Notes: generated by a model not told the origin, from the letters alone. Counted from the stretch's first letter, positions 16,825 through 25,688 are shown. The stretch: DNA of 64,000 bases from Opimibacter sp041746735 (GCA_041746735.1 JBGTGP010000018.1:1-64000); one strand, 5' to 3'. Numbers and translations are program-made.

Positions 16825-17844
16825 TTATTCAAAAAAGGTGTCATATTGATTACGCCTCATCTCTACTTTTTCGGGTCGTCTGAGCGGTGCATTGATGTCC
16901 AGTACATTGCTTTCATCCTCGGCCGCCTTGAGCAGACTTTCCTTCTGGCCACCTAAAATGCTGGACACACCTTCTTTCTCCCATTTCTCCAGCATGCGCA
17001 AGCCCTCTTCTTCGAAGATACCGTTTTGGAGGTCGACGGATCGCATAAAGTTTTCAGACAAGTCCATAAATCGCTCCATCTCCCCCACTTTATTGGCCAC
17101 ATCATCCGCGATGGCTTCCAGTGCCATATCAAACATCATCCGCTTGTCTTTATCTCCGGAGATGATATTCATCGCCGATCGCATAGCACTGTGGCTGGCA
17201 TGCATGGCTTTACGCTCTTGTTCTTTCAGCTCCACCTGATCCTGGATATCCTCCAGCATCACCTCACTGTTCTCATACATTTTACCTAATACCCTGTACA
17301 GGATCTCCATCTTTTTATAGAGATCTTCCAGCTTCATATTCGACTCCTTCAAACGCCCGGCCTTACGACTCTTGAGAATCATGATGGCCTGCTTGTCTGT
17401 ATCACGTGCCTGGCTGGCCAGGTGAAGGTTGCTTTGGATTTCCTTTCGATTGTTGAGGATCAGTTCCTGCAATTTATGCATCTGGCCACGTAGCATACTG
17501 ATCTGCCGGTTCATCTTGCGAAGATTCTCTTTAAGATCACTGACATAAGCCTTGAGAATGCCGATCGGATCCATCTTGACGAAGATGCCGGTGATCCCTC
17601 GCATCACGCTTTTATACATATACCAGATGAGATTGCGGGCTTTCGGGTCCAGTGCCATAAAAATGATCGACCCCAGTACCACCAGGGTGGCGACCAGCCC
17701 TACAGTGGAGGTGAGCGCCGTGACGATGAGCGCAGCAGATTTGACGGTCAGAAACCCGACTGCGGCAATTATCGCGACCAGGAAAATCGCTCCGGTGACG
17801 CCTTCAGGACGTTCCCAGAATGTTTTCGGTTTATATCCTTCCAT
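16825..17844 (-). CDS. Membrane coiled-coil protein of the SBP-OmpA/ABC operon, PspA-like
   Basis: From the ATG at 17844 the protein has 339 residues; an earlier in-frame codon at 17886 would overlap the upstream gene, so I prefer 17844. Two hydrophobic segments lie near residues 17-37 (VTGAIFLVAIIAAVGFLTV) and 42-62. The rest is mostly charged helix with long coiled-coil stretches (LKENLRKMNRQISMLRGQMH; EDIQDQVELKEQERKAMHAS), reminiscent of PspA/IM30 proteins but membrane-attached. I do not recognise a named family. Its place between a coiled-coil protein and the tethered binding protein suggests a scaffold or regulator of the transporter. Confidence 0.75.
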   Translation of the reverse strand: MEGYKPKTFWERPEGVTGAIFLVAIIAAVGFLTVKSAALIVTALTSTVGLVATLVVLGSIIFMALDPKARNLIWYMYKSVMRGITGIFVKMDPIGILKAYVSDLKENLRKMNRQISMLRGQMHKLQELILNNRKEIQSNLHLASQARDTDKQAIMILKSRKAGRLKESNMKLEDLYKKMEILYRVLGKMYENSEVMLEDIQDQVELKEQERKAMHASHSAMRSAMNIISGDKDKRMMFDMALEAIADDVANKVGEMERFMDLSENFMRSVDLQNGIFEEEGLRMLEKWEKEGVSSILGGQKESLLKAAEDESNVLDINAPLRRPEKVEMRRNQYDTFFE

Positions 17845-17860
17845 GTTGATATATACAATA

Positions 17861-18523
17861 CTAAAGGTGTGATTCAATTTTTTCAATATCCTCCCGGATC
17901 TGACTCAGCAAGGCATGATACGTAGCTCCGAAATCCTCCGCGGTCTGAGTAAGTTTCTCACTTGCGGAGTTGATCTCCTCCTCCAGCGCCCCAATCTCTT
18001 TTCGATGCTTTTCAATATCTGCTTTTAGTCTTTCGATCTCCGATTCCTTGGACTTGATCGTCTCTTCCAGATTTTTGATTTCAAGCTGCTTTCCGGTCAG
18101 ATTACGCTCCTTCTGACCTGTAAGTGCCTCGTCAAACTTCCGCTGTTCCTGGTTCAGGACCGATATATAATGGTTGGCACTTGAAATGATCTTTTCCCGC
18201 GTAGCCCCCATCGTTTGCGCTGTGGCAAAGGCAGATTTATACCGGGTGGCATCATCCATCGGCACATTCGCCAGGGAACGAAGGAAGTCTTTAAACTCCA
18301 TGTAGTCAAACCCCTCCTGATTGTTTGACTCAAGCGCACTGAATAATGCATCCAGAAACCGGTCTTGTATCTGTCCTTTTCCGCTGCTTCCGGGAGCCAT
18401 GGATACTGTCCTTGGAACAGACGGGGAACTTGAACGGTCGGGACCTGAACTGTCAGTGCTATCGGTTGTTTTACGGGCAGCACCCTCCTCAATGACAAAA
18501 AGTGACTTGAATTTTCTTAACAT
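17861..18523 (-). CDS. Soluble coiled-coil protein, first gene of the SBP-OmpA/ABC operon
   Basis: A 220-residue protein without signal peptide or membrane segment. The start MLRKFKSLFVIEEG is followed by a Ser/Thr/Pro-rich linker (about 18-48). Then comes a helical domain (IQDRFLDALFSALESNNQEG), and a strong coiled coil from about 150 to 200 (LEETIKSKESEIERLKADIE). No catalytic motif is visible. The family is unknown to me. It begins the five-gene operon, is separated by 16 bases from the membrane coiled-coil gene, and probably interacts with it through the coiled coils. The region behind it is divergent from arcA and has a near-consensus minus-strand TATTTTTA. Confidence 0.75.
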   Translation of the reverse strand: MLRKFKSLFVIEEGAARKTTDSTDSSGPDRSSSPSVPRTVSMAPGSSGKGQIQDRFLDALFSALESNNQEGFDYMEFKDFLRSLANVPMDDATRYKSAFATAQTMGATREKIISSANHYISVLNQEQRKFDEALTGQKERNLTGKQLEIKNLEETIKSKESEIERLKADIEKHRKEIGALEEEINSASEKLTQTAEDFGATYHALLSQIREDIEKIESHL

Positions 18524-18655
18524 AATCCGGGCCGGATAAAGTGGTGGTTGACATCCATTAACGTGTAAAAATACAGATTCGGATCAAGTTAGGCCGGGGG
18601 ATTGCAGGAAAAATGATTTAGCCGTGATTTCAAAGGTGCCTTGAGCACTTAACCT

Positions 18656-18663
18656 TACCTTTG
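18656..18663 (+). promoter_or_regulatory. TAnnTTTG promoter element for arcA
   Basis: TACCTTTG fits the consensus exactly and ends five bases before the ATG at 18669, so transcription should start at or beside the start codon. Confidence 0.55.
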
Positions 18664-18668
18664 CCGGC

Positions 18669-19928
18669 ATGCTTGACTCTGTATATGTGCCTTCAGAAAT
18701 CGGAGCGCTACGGCGTGTGCTGGTCCACCGGCCTGATGAGGGTATTGCACGTATATCACCCCGTCAGGCGGGGGAATTGCTTTTTGATGATATAGTCCAC
18801 CTGCCCCGCATGCAGGAAGAACATGATATATTTACAAATATCCTCTCCCGTTTTATTGGCCGCGAAAATGTATTGGAAATGGAGGACCTCGTCCTCGAAG
18901 CCCTTCGAGCCAACCCCAATGCGCGGGAGCATTTTATGGGTTATATCGCCAGTTTTGAAGAATTACCAGCCCTATATGTGGACGAACTCAATGCCATGGA
19001 GGATGAACTCCTCACGCGGGTCCTGATCACCGGGCAGGATCCGGTATCGAAGCACATTTACTTTGACCCCGTCCCCAACCTGATCTTCACCCGGGATATC
19101 GCGGTGGTCGTCAACGATCATATCGTCATCACCAAAGCCGCCAAAGAAGCCCGCTTCCGGGAAAATTTGCTCTCCAGATTTATCTTCTGGTATCACCCGC
19201 AGTTTCAGCATCTCAAAGAACAAAAACGGCTGATCAATCTTAATGATGTGGATCTGTTTCCCCCGTCCCGTGCGGGAGAACGCATCTCCATAGAAGGTGG
19301 TGATATGATGGTTCTCAATAACCGCTACCTGCTGATCGGCTGCAGCGAACGTTCCACGCCACATGCATTTCATTCTCTGAGCCGCGTGCTTTTCGAGCGC
19401 AATGTCATCGATCATGTCGCCATGGTCGTGATTCCGAGAGAACGATCCTATATGCACATTGACACGATATTTACGCAAATCGATAACGACCATATCGTGG
19501 CGTATAAGCCGATCGTGGTAGACGGTCTTAGTAGCTACGTAGAAGTGTTTGATAAGGATGGTTGCCAGCGGTTTTATTCCTCCATCAGCGAGTTTATACG
19601 CCAGGAAATCAACGGGAGAATGAATTTTATCCACAGTGGAAATGGTATTTCCCCTTATCAGGAACGGGAGCAGTGGACCGATGGGTGCAATCTGGTGACA
19701 ATCCGTCCTGGAGTGGCCTTGACCTATGACCGCAATCCGTTCACCGAAGTCGCGCTCAAGGATGCCGGATTTGAAATCCTTCCTGCAGAAGAATTCCTGC
19801 TTCGTGCTGATGCAGATCCTGGCGTACCTGAGAGAATCGAAAAAACCATCATTACCTTGCCCAGTAATGAAATGTCCCGTGCCCGTGGTGGCTCCCATTG
19901 TATGACCTGCCCTATCCAACGGTTATGA
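18669..19928 (+). CDS. arcA: Arginine deiminase
   Basis: A 419-residue enzyme of the guanidino-modifying superfamily that hydrolyses arginine to citrulline and ammonia. Recognisable landmarks are the N-terminal IGALRRVLVHRP, NLIFTRDI at about 137-144, the acidic EGGD near 214-217, the His in MHIDTIFT, and the C-terminal RARGGSHCMTCPI with catalytic Cys at about 411. Length matches bacterial ArcA. No ornithine carbamoyltransferase, carbamate kinase or antiporter gene accompanies it, so it does not sit in a classical arginine deiminase operon. A promoter element ends five bases upstream of the start. The thioesterase gene overlaps its stop codon. Confidence 0.9.
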   Translation: MLDSVYVPSEIGALRRVLVHRPDEGIARISPRQAGELLFDDIVHLPRMQEEHDIFTNILSRFIGRENVLEMEDLVLEALRANPNAREHFMGYIASFEELPALYVDELNAMEDELLTRVLITGQDPVSKHIYFDPVPNLIFTRDIAVVVNDHIVITKAAKEARFRENLLSRFIFWYHPQFQHLKEQKRLINLNDVDLFPPSRAGERISIEGGDMMVLNNRYLLIGCSERSTPHAFHSLSRVLFERNVIDHVAMVVIPRERSYMHIDTIFTQIDNDHIVAYKPIVVDGLSSYVEVFDKDGCQRFYSSISEFIRQEINGRMNFIHSGNGISPYQEREQWTDGCNLVTIRPGVALTYDRNPFTEVALKDAGFEILPAEEFLLRADADPGVPERIEKTIITLPSNEMSRARGGSHCMTCPIQRL

Positions 19929-20335
19929 GTTATCAGCATAGCACCAATCTCAGGGTCCGGTATGGCGAAACCGATCAGATGGGCTTCGTATACTATGGTA
20001 TATATGCGCAGTACTACGAAGTGGGTCGGGTCGAAGCACTTCGGGCGCTGGGGATACGCTATGCAGACATTGAAAAGCAGTACGCGATCTGGATGCCCGT
20101 CATGCATATGCAGGTACGCTATCTTCGGCCGGCCGGTTATGATGATCTCCTGACCATGGTGACCACCATTCCGGCATTGCCAGATCAGGATATCCGGTTC
20201 AGATATGAGATCCGTGACGAAGATGGTATACTGCTCAACGGAGCACTTGTCCAGCTATGTTTTCTTGCAGCCACCACTCGTAAACGCATCGAGGCTCCTC
20301 CTTTTATATTGGATGCTTTACGACCCTATTTTTAG
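19925..20335 (+). CDS. Acyl-CoA thioesterase, 4HBT hot-dog family
   Basis: A 136-residue hot-dog-fold protein related to YbgC and 4-hydroxybenzoyl-CoA thioesterases. The motif RYGETDQMGFVYYGIYAQYYEVGR (residues about 11-34) contains the conserved catalytic Asp. I set the start at the ATG at 19925, which overlaps the arcA stop as ATGA; an earlier codon at 19898 would lie inside arcA. It presumably hydrolyses short acyl-CoA or acyl-ACP thioesters; the substrate is not evident. It is followed after five bases by the YihY-like membrane protein, so the three genes look cotranscribed. Confidence 0.88.
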   Translation: MSYQHSTNLRVRYGETDQMGFVYYGIYAQYYEVGRVEALRALGIRYADIEKQYAIWMPVMHMQVRYLRPAGYDDLLTMVTTIPALPDQDIRFRYEIRDEDGILLNGALVQLCFLAATTRKRIEAPPFILDALRPYF

Positions 20336-20340
20336 ATCCT

Positions 20341-21258
20341 ATGACCTATTGGCGGAAAAAATACAGGATGATCCGAAGTCTGCTTTACCGGCAGAGCCTG
20401 CCGGGATTTAATGGTATACCCACCGCCATTATCCTGAAGTATTTATGGAAAGAAATTATGCGGGATGATATTGTGACGCGTTCCAACGCGATGGCCTTCA
20501 GCTTTTTTATCTCCATCTTTCCGAGTTTGCTGGTGTTATTGGCTCTCCTGCCTTATTTCCCCATGGACAATATGATCCAGACTTTTGAGAAAAGCTATGT
20601 TGAATTACTGCCTGAAGAAATGAGCAACTATATCAGTGCGATCATTTTGGAAATGACCAGTAAAACCCGAAGCGGTCTGCTCAGCCTGAGTTTACTACTA
20701 GCGTTTTTTTTCGCCTCCAACGGTGTGAGTACGATGATCAAAGGGTTTCACAAAAGCTATGAGATGACATTTAAGAAACAGAATATTTTCCAACGGCAGT
20801 GGCGGGCCTTTCAGCTTACGGGCGTGCTGGGCGTCCTCCTGCTGGGGTCCCTGGTCGCAACAGTGCTCGGTCGTCCGTTCATGATGAAAGTGATCAGCTA
20901 TACCGGCTTTGGAACAGGTGAATATATTATATTTAATTACATCCGCTGGATACTCATTTTTGTGTTTTATTATTTGGGGATCAGTATCATCTATCGTCTT
21001 GGTCCATTCTTCAAACACCGTTTAAAACTCTTTACCCCGGGTGCCACACTGGCCACAATCCTCTCTGTCATCAGTTCGGTCGGATTCTCATTATATGTCG
21101 AAAACTTCGCCCGATATAATGAGATCTATGGATCCATTGGAGCCCTGATCCTCATCATGCTCTGGCTTCAGATCAATTCTTTTATCATTCTTATTGGGTA
21201 TGAACTCAACGCCTCCATTGCCATCAATCGTGATCTGTTGGCAAAAGATGATATTTAG
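20341..21258 (+). CDS. YihY/BrkB-family inner-membrane protein
   Basis: A 305-residue protein with six or so predicted membrane helices, beginning after a cytoplasmic N-terminus of about 45 residues. Segments include AFSFFISIFPSLLVLLALLP, LLSLSLLLAFFFASNGVSTM and WILIFVFYYLGISIIYRL. The pattern SNAMAFSFFISIFPSLLVLL and the later GAxLATI-like PGATLATILSVISSV are typical of the YihY/virulence factor BrkB family. The family was once thought to be ribonuclease BN, and its function is unsettled. It follows the thioesterase gene by five bases. Confidence 0.88.
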   Translation: MTYWRKKYRMIRSLLYRQSLPGFNGIPTAIILKYLWKEIMRDDIVTRSNAMAFSFFISIFPSLLVLLALLPYFPMDNMIQTFEKSYVELLPEEMSNYISAIILEMTSKTRSGLLSLSLLLAFFFASNGVSTMIKGFHKSYEMTFKKQNIFQRQWRAFQLTGVLGVLLLGSLVATVLGRPFMMKVISYTGFGTGEYIIFNYIRWILIFVFYYLGISIIYRLGPFFKHRLKLFTPGATLATILSVISSVGFSLYVENFARYNEIYGSIGALILIMLWLQINSFIILIGYELNASIAINRDLLAKDDI

Positions 21259-21572
21259 CAAAAAAAAAATCAGAAAAGACTTGCATTATTTAATAAAACG
21301 TCTTACATTTATTGCAGAGATTAAAAGAAATACATCTCGTCAAAATTATAGACTGTTACAAGCCCTCCGCTGTTTTGGCTCAACATGATAAACATTGGAG
21401 ATTGTTTTAGTCGCATGAGTAGGGCGGGCCTCAATTCCACACCACTTCGTGGTTATGGATTCCTAAGCGGGACAGGGGATTACTGAAAATGTGTATGGCG
21501 CTTCATCCATTACTTTGGGGCCCAAAACAAATCGTCGGCTTGTACAGTCTTTTTTTTGTTTGAGTTCGAACC
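21259..21572. other. Intergenic stretch without a gene
   Basis: These 314 bases separate the YihY-like gene from the glycosyltransferase gene. A TACATTTA, one base from the promoter consensus, occurs at about 21304. A short ACCACTTCGTGGT hairpin lies near 21442. I see no open frame or convincing RNA; it probably holds the promoter of the glycosyltransferase gene. Confidence 0.4.
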
Positions 21573-23285
21573 GTGAAGTCCTCCTCTCCTATTATTTATT
21601 TCCTTCGCAAGGTGTTTCCGCCTCTCTTTTGGGTGCTTCTTACCGTTTGGGGCTTGACCAATATCCTTCAGGCCATGCTGACTGAGATTACGCAAGATGA
21701 GGCGTATTACTGGATGTATTCACGATATTCCGCATGGGGATATTTTGACCACCCACCTATGATTGCCTTATGGATCAAAGCCGGAAACGTGCTGTTTGAG
21801 AAAGAACTTGGAACCCGTATCATGATCATTCTCGCCCAGATCATCACCCTTTCCCTGATATGGTTGATGATAGGCGAAAAGGAAACAGGCACTCGTAAGA
21901 TCCTGCTGTACTTTGGGATATGTGCCTCCATCGTCATGTTTCAGGCTTATGGATTTATTGCAACCCCTGATGCGCCCCTACTGTTTTTTACCGCTTTGTT
22001 TTTAGTCGGATACCAACGATTTCTGGAATCGGAAAACCGGATCAACAGCCTATGGCTCGCGGTCAGTATGGCCGGCCTGGTCTACAGCAAATACCATGGC
22101 ATCCTGATCATCCTTTTCGTTATGGTCTCCAATCTCCGGCTGCTCCGAAATCTGTATTTCTGGCAAGCCGGGCTGCTAGCGATTCTGCTCTTTGCGCCTC
22201 ATATACTTTGGCAGATCCAAAATGACTTTCCATCGCTTCGATATCATCTCGTTTCAAGGTCAAGACCCTTTAATATAAAACATATCCTGAACTATTTCCC
22301 CAACCAACTCTTCAGTTTTAATCCTTTCTTTTTGGTATTGACCTTGTGGGTCATGATCCGCTCCGGTCCCCGGGATCTTTTCGAGCGGGCCCTGTACTTC
22401 ATCTCCTGGGGGTTTTTAGCATTTTTCTTGATCACAACAGTACGCGGGCATGTCGAGCCACATTGGACCATTGCGGCAGCAGTGAGCATGATCATACTGG
22501 TGTACCGTCGTGTGGCAACATCATCCAACTTGTGGACCTATACGAAATGGATTCTTTTTCCATCCATCCTGTTCCTCCTGGTGATCCGGGTTGAACTGAT
22601 ATGGGATATACTTCCTGTCAGGCTCAAGTTTCACGGTGATAGAGACTGGTCAAAACATATAGCGGCTCTCGCCGGTGACACACCTGTCATTTTTCGTAAC
22701 TCTTACCAACGACCTTCCATCTACACATTTCATACGGGCAAACCCGCCACGACGCTCAACAGCATCTATTACCGAAAAAATCAATACGATTACTGGCCGT
22801 TTGAAGAATCCTTTTTCGGGAAAGAAGCCATTTTAATGACCAATGTCAATGACCCGTTGGCCGAACGTATACTTCTGCCAAATGGACGGACCGAATACCT
22901 TCACAAAACCTCTGCCTTTTTCGCTGTACAAAAACTGAAGATCCAATACGACCTTTTCCCCATGTCCGTTCTGAAAGTTGGTGATACGATTACCTTAAAT
23001 ATAGTTTTGTTTAACCCTTATCCATACCGTATTCCCCTTCAGGATCCAGTTTTCCCGGTGATCTACAATACTACATTTATTAAAAGCGGTAATGATATGA
23101 CAATCACCCCTGGCAAAGTGACCCCTGCTCTTGCAGAGATAAAGCCAGGTGAGTCGATTCGTATGAAATTCACCTTTGAAGTCCCAGATATATGTCCGCG
23201 AATCTACACGTTTGGTATTGTCCTTCAGGCAGGGATAATCCAGGAAGCATATAATAGTGCTTTTATCCCTGTGCGAGTAGAATGA
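21573..23285 (+). CDS. Glycosyltransferase family 39 (ArnT-like) membrane protein
   Basis: A 570-residue polytopic protein. The first loop holds TEITQDEAYYWMYSR (about 28-43) followed by WGYFDHPPMIALW, the acidic-residue and HPP signature of GT39/ArnT-type enzymes. These use polyprenyl-phosphate sugars to glycosylate lipid A, proteins or other acceptors in the periplasm. About ten hydrophobic segments follow up to residue 340. The last ~180 residues are a soluble periplasmic domain ending in a beta-rich region (SIRMKFTFEVPDICPRIYTF). Acceptor and sugar are unknown. It stands alone, convergent with the aldolase gene 30 bases away. Confidence 0.85.
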   Translation: MKSSSPIIYFLRKVFPPLFWVLLTVWGLTNILQAMLTEITQDEAYYWMYSRYSAWGYFDHPPMIALWIKAGNVLFEKELGTRIMIILAQIITLSLIWLMIGEKETGTRKILLYFGICASIVMFQAYGFIATPDAPLLFFTALFLVGYQRFLESENRINSLWLAVSMAGLVYSKYHGILIILFVMVSNLRLLRNLYFWQAGLLAILLFAPHILWQIQNDFPSLRYHLVSRSRPFNIKHILNYFPNQLFSFNPFFLVLTLWVMIRSGPRDLFERALYFISWGFLAFFLITTVRGHVEPHWTIAAAVSMIILVYRRVATSSNLWTYTKWILFPSILFLLVIRVELIWDILPVRLKFHGDRDWSKHIAALAGDTPVIFRNSYQRPSIYTFHTGKPATTLNSIYYRKNQYDYWPFEESFFGKEAILMTNVNDPLAERILLPNGRTEYLHKTSAFFAVQKLKIQYDLFPMSVLKVGDTITLNIVLFNPYPYRIPLQDPVFPVIYNTTFIKSGNDMTITPGKVTPALAEIKPGESIRMKFTFEVPDICPRIYTFGIVLQAGIIQEAYNSAFIPVRVE

Positions 23286-23315
23286 TGCTGCTCAACCATA
23301 AACCGGAATGATCAT

Positions 23316-23975
23316 TCATTCCTCCTGTGCTTTCCGATGATCGGCGAGAAACTTTTCGAGGCCGATGTCAGTCAGTGGATGATTGAGTAATCCGAGGATA
23401 GCCGCCAGTGGACACGTGACGACATCAGCTCCGGAACGTGCAGCATCAACGATCTGCCGGCTGTTCCGGATCGAGGCAGCCAAAATCGCTGTATCATACC
23501 CCTGCATGGTGTAAATCTCCGCAATCTCCCGGATCAATCCCATACCATCCCAGTTGATATCATCCACCCGGCCGATAAAAGGAGAGAGATAAGTAGCACC
23601 TGCTTTAGCCGCCAGAATAGCCTGCCCGGCTGAAAACACAAGGGTGCAGTTCGTCCGGATGCCATGATCGGAAAACCATTTCAGAGCCTTTACACCATCC
23701 TTGATCATAGGTACTTTGACCACGATGTTGGGTGCCAGATCTGCCAGTAACCGGCCCTCTTCAATGATGCCTTTGAAATCAGTGGCAATGACTTCAGCAC
23801 TCACATCCCCATCCACAATGTCACAGATGATCTTATAGTGCTCGTGGATCTTATTAGTGCCGGTTATACCTTCCTTGGCCATCAACGATGGATTGGTAGT
23901 CACCCCGTCCAGGATTCCCAGTTCGGAGGCTTCTTTGATCTGATCAATATTGGCGGTATCAACGAAAAATTTCAT
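23316..23975 (-). CDS. fsa: Fructose-6-phosphate aldolase / small transaldolase
   Basis: A 219-residue class I aldolase of the TalC/MipB type. The start MKFFVDTANIDQIKEA is canonical and begins at 23975; an upstream in-frame codon at 24017 gives an unlikely extension. The Schiff-base Lys is at 87 in NIVVKVPMI, and the ring of conserved residues includes VTTNPSL at about 25-31 and NCTLVFSAGQAILAAKAGA. The small family catalyses either fructose-6-phosphate cleavage or transaldolase exchange, which sequence alone does not decide. A TACCTTTG promoter element at 24103-24110 predicts a leader of about 120 bases. Confidence 0.92.
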   Translation of the reverse strand: MKFFVDTANIDQIKEASELGILDGVTTNPSLMAKEGITGTNKIHEHYKIICDIVDGDVSAEVIATDFKGIIEEGRLLADLAPNIVVKVPMIKDGVKALKWFSDHGIRTNCTLVFSAGQAILAAKAGATYLSPFIGRVDDINWDGMGLIREIAEIYTMQGYDTAILAASIRNSRQIVDAARSGADVVTCPLAAILGLLNHPLTDIGLEKFLADHRKAQEE

Positions 23976-24102
23976 GCCCGGGAGGTTAAGTTGTAAAGAA
24001 AATGAGTGAGAAATCACATCGCACCGCTCAACTTTCTACCCTTGCTGCATTTCTGCCCTGGAGGAGTTCGAAAGGAGCTGGTCGTATGACTCTCACTCCC
24101 CG

Positions 24103-24110
24103 CAAAGGTA
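24103..24110 (-). promoter_or_regulatory. TAnnTTTG promoter element for the aldolase gene
   Basis: Minus-strand TACCTTTG. The distance to the ATG at 23975 is about 128 bases, giving the longest leader predicted here. The leader contains no clear open frame of interest. Confidence 0.45.
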
Positions 24111-24122
24111 TATCAATAATTT

Positions 24123-24827
24123 CTATTCCTGCTGCTCGAGGTCATAGATGTCCTGCCGGTATCGATCCCATAATGGCAGATCTGGCAGATCTGCCGTCAG
24201 TACCAGAGGTACCTGTTGGATAGGATGGACAAATTTCATCCGACGGCAATGCAACATCAACGCGTTGGGATTATTCATAGAGGCACCCCCATATTTGACA
24301 TCACCATATATAGGGCTGCCGATAAATCGCATATGAATGCGCAACTGATGGGATTTTCCGGTTATGGGATGCAGACGAACCAAAAATAACTTTCCCACCT
24401 GCCCCAATGTCTTGTATTTGGTCCGTGCTCTTACCGCACCTGGTTTTTCCCCCTTTACGATTTCGACAATGTTCTTGTTCCGGTCCTTGAGCATCCAGTT
24501 TTCGAGATCGGCTTCATATGGATCAGGACACTGCGTCACCAATGCCAGATAGGTTTTATCTATCTGGTGGGCTGTGAACAATTGGCGCATTCGATCCTTT
24601 CCTTTTGTGGTCTTGGCAAAAATCAGAGCACCGCTGACAGGACGGTCCAACCGGTGGCAGGATTGCAGAAAAACATTGCCAGGCTTCTGATACTTCTCTT
24701 TAAGGTATTCCTTAAGAATCTGCTCCAGACTTGTATCCCCGGACTGATCCGCATGAACGAGAAGACCATTCGGCTTGTTAATGGCAATCAGGTGATTATC
24801 TTCATAGATGATTTCCAAATCATTCAT
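24123..24827 (-). CDS. RluA-family pseudouridine synthase without S4 domain
   Basis: A 234-residue pseudouridine synthase. The catalytic motif HRLDRPVSG is at 58-66 with Asp61. It starts directly with the catalytic domain (MNDLEIIYEDNHLIAINKPN) and lacks the N-terminal S4 domain that the other synthase in this window has. It is nearest in architecture to RluA/TruC-type enzymes acting on 23S rRNA and/or tRNA; the target is undetermined. A TAACTTTG promoter element ends ten bases upstream of the start. It is divergent from mqnD, whose start is 30 bases away. Confidence 0.88.
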   Translation of the reverse strand: MNDLEIIYEDNHLIAINKPNGLLVHADQSGDTSLEQILKEYLKEKYQKPGNVFLQSCHRLDRPVSGALIFAKTTKGKDRMRQLFTAHQIDKTYLALVTQCPDPYEADLENWMLKDRNKNIVEIVKGEKPGAVRARTKYKTLGQVGKLFLVRLHPITGKSHQLRIHMRFIGSPIYGDVKYGGASMNNPNALMLHCRRMKFVHPIQQVPLVLTADLPDLPLWDRYRQDIYDLEQQE

Positions 24828-24837
24828 AGCCGTGTTG

Positions 24838-24845
24838 CAAAGTTA
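24838..24845 (-). promoter_or_regulatory. TAnnTTTG promoter element for the RluA-family gene
   Basis: Minus-strand TAACTTTG ends ten bases before the ATG at 24827. It lies in the 30-base gap shared with the divergent mqnD gene. Confidence 0.5.
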
Positions 24846-24857
24846 CCCTTTTCCATA

Positions 24858-25649
24858 ATGCCTGAAATGTATACCCTGGGTTTTTCACCCTGTCCCAATG
24901 ACACCTACATGTTTGCTGCTCTGATCCATGGCTGGATCGACACCGGAGACCTGCGGTTTGAGGTCTTCATGGAGGATGTGGAAACATTGAACGAATGGGC
25001 CTCTGTTGGTAAACTTGATATCAGCAAGCTAAGTTTTCATCGAGCCCTGGGGCTTAAGCGTCACTATACACTTCTCCAGGCAGGTGCTGCCCTGGGCAAT
25101 AATTGTGGTCCTTTGCTTGTCGCGCGGGAAGGATTTGACGTGCAGCATATCCACCAGGCCAGAGTGGCTGTCCCGGGACAATGGACCACCGCACATCTCC
25201 TCTTTACGCTCTTCTACCCGGAAGCCATGGGAAAACTATTCATGCATTTTAGCTCTATCGAAGATGCTGTTCTGGATGGAATTGCAGATGCGGGTGTGAT
25301 CATCCATGAAAACCGATTTACGTACCAGGATAAAGGGTTGGTCAAAATCCGGGATCTGGGTGAAGCATGGGAAAGTCAAACAGGTCTACCGATTCCGCTG
25401 GGTGGAATCTTTGCCGCCCATCGTATTCCAGGCCCCACCTTACCTGTACTCAGTCATCTTATACACGAGAGTATCCTATACGCCCGTGAACATCCGGCAC
25501 AGGTCATGCCCTATGTTCGCCAGTTTGCCCAGGCCATGGATGATGCTGTGATGCAACGTCATATCGATCTGTATGTCAATGATTTTTCCCTGGATTTGGG
25601 TAAAAAGGGGCACGAAGCGATTTCGGCATTGGAAAAAGTGCTGCGATAG
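24858..25649 (+). CDS. mqnD: 1,4-dihydroxy-6-naphthoate synthase, futalosine menaquinone pathway
   Basis: A 263-residue periplasmic-binding-protein-like enzyme that converts cyclic dehypoxanthine futalosine to 1,4-dihydroxy-6-naphthoate in menaquinone synthesis. The N-terminal LGFSPCPNDTYMFAALIHG is the MqnD signature. The catalytic-site region GNNCGPLLVAREG follows near residues 82-94, and VPGQWTTAHLLFTLF near 107. I chose the ATG at 24858; an open frame extends upstream to 24567 but only as antisense to the divergent gene. A second possible ATG is at 24867. No other mqn gene is in the window. It implies respiration with menaquinone made by the futalosine route. Confidence 0.92.
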   Translation: MPEMYTLGFSPCPNDTYMFAALIHGWIDTGDLRFEVFMEDVETLNEWASVGKLDISKLSFHRALGLKRHYTLLQAGAALGNNCGPLLVAREGFDVQHIHQARVAVPGQWTTAHLLFTLFYPEAMGKLFMHFSSIEDAVLDGIADAGVIIHENRFTYQDKGLVKIRDLGEAWESQTGLPIPLGGIFAAHRIPGPTLPVLSHLIHESILYAREHPAQVMPYVRQFAQAMDDAVMQRHIDLYVNDFSLDLGKKGHEAISALEKVLR

Positions 25650-25688
25650 GCTTTCTCCAGGTTCATTTATCCTGGTCATTTTCAGTTA

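Noticed and set aside
18972..19919. 315-codon open frame opposite arcA
   Set aside because: ArcA carries a complete set of catalytic motifs, whereas the reverse frame shows none.
21436..21460. Hairpin ACCACTTCGTGGT as an RNA gene
   Set aside because: The stem is only four to five pairs, and there is no matching promoter and terminator around it.
24002..24223. Short plus-strand open frame between the aldolase and the RluA-like gene
   Set aside because: It covers the leader and promoter of the minus-strand aldolase gene and has no protein-like features.
24567..24857. Upstream extension of mqnD
   Set aside because: The frame is open but lies antisense to the RluA-like gene, and the family's N-terminus begins at 24858 or 24867.
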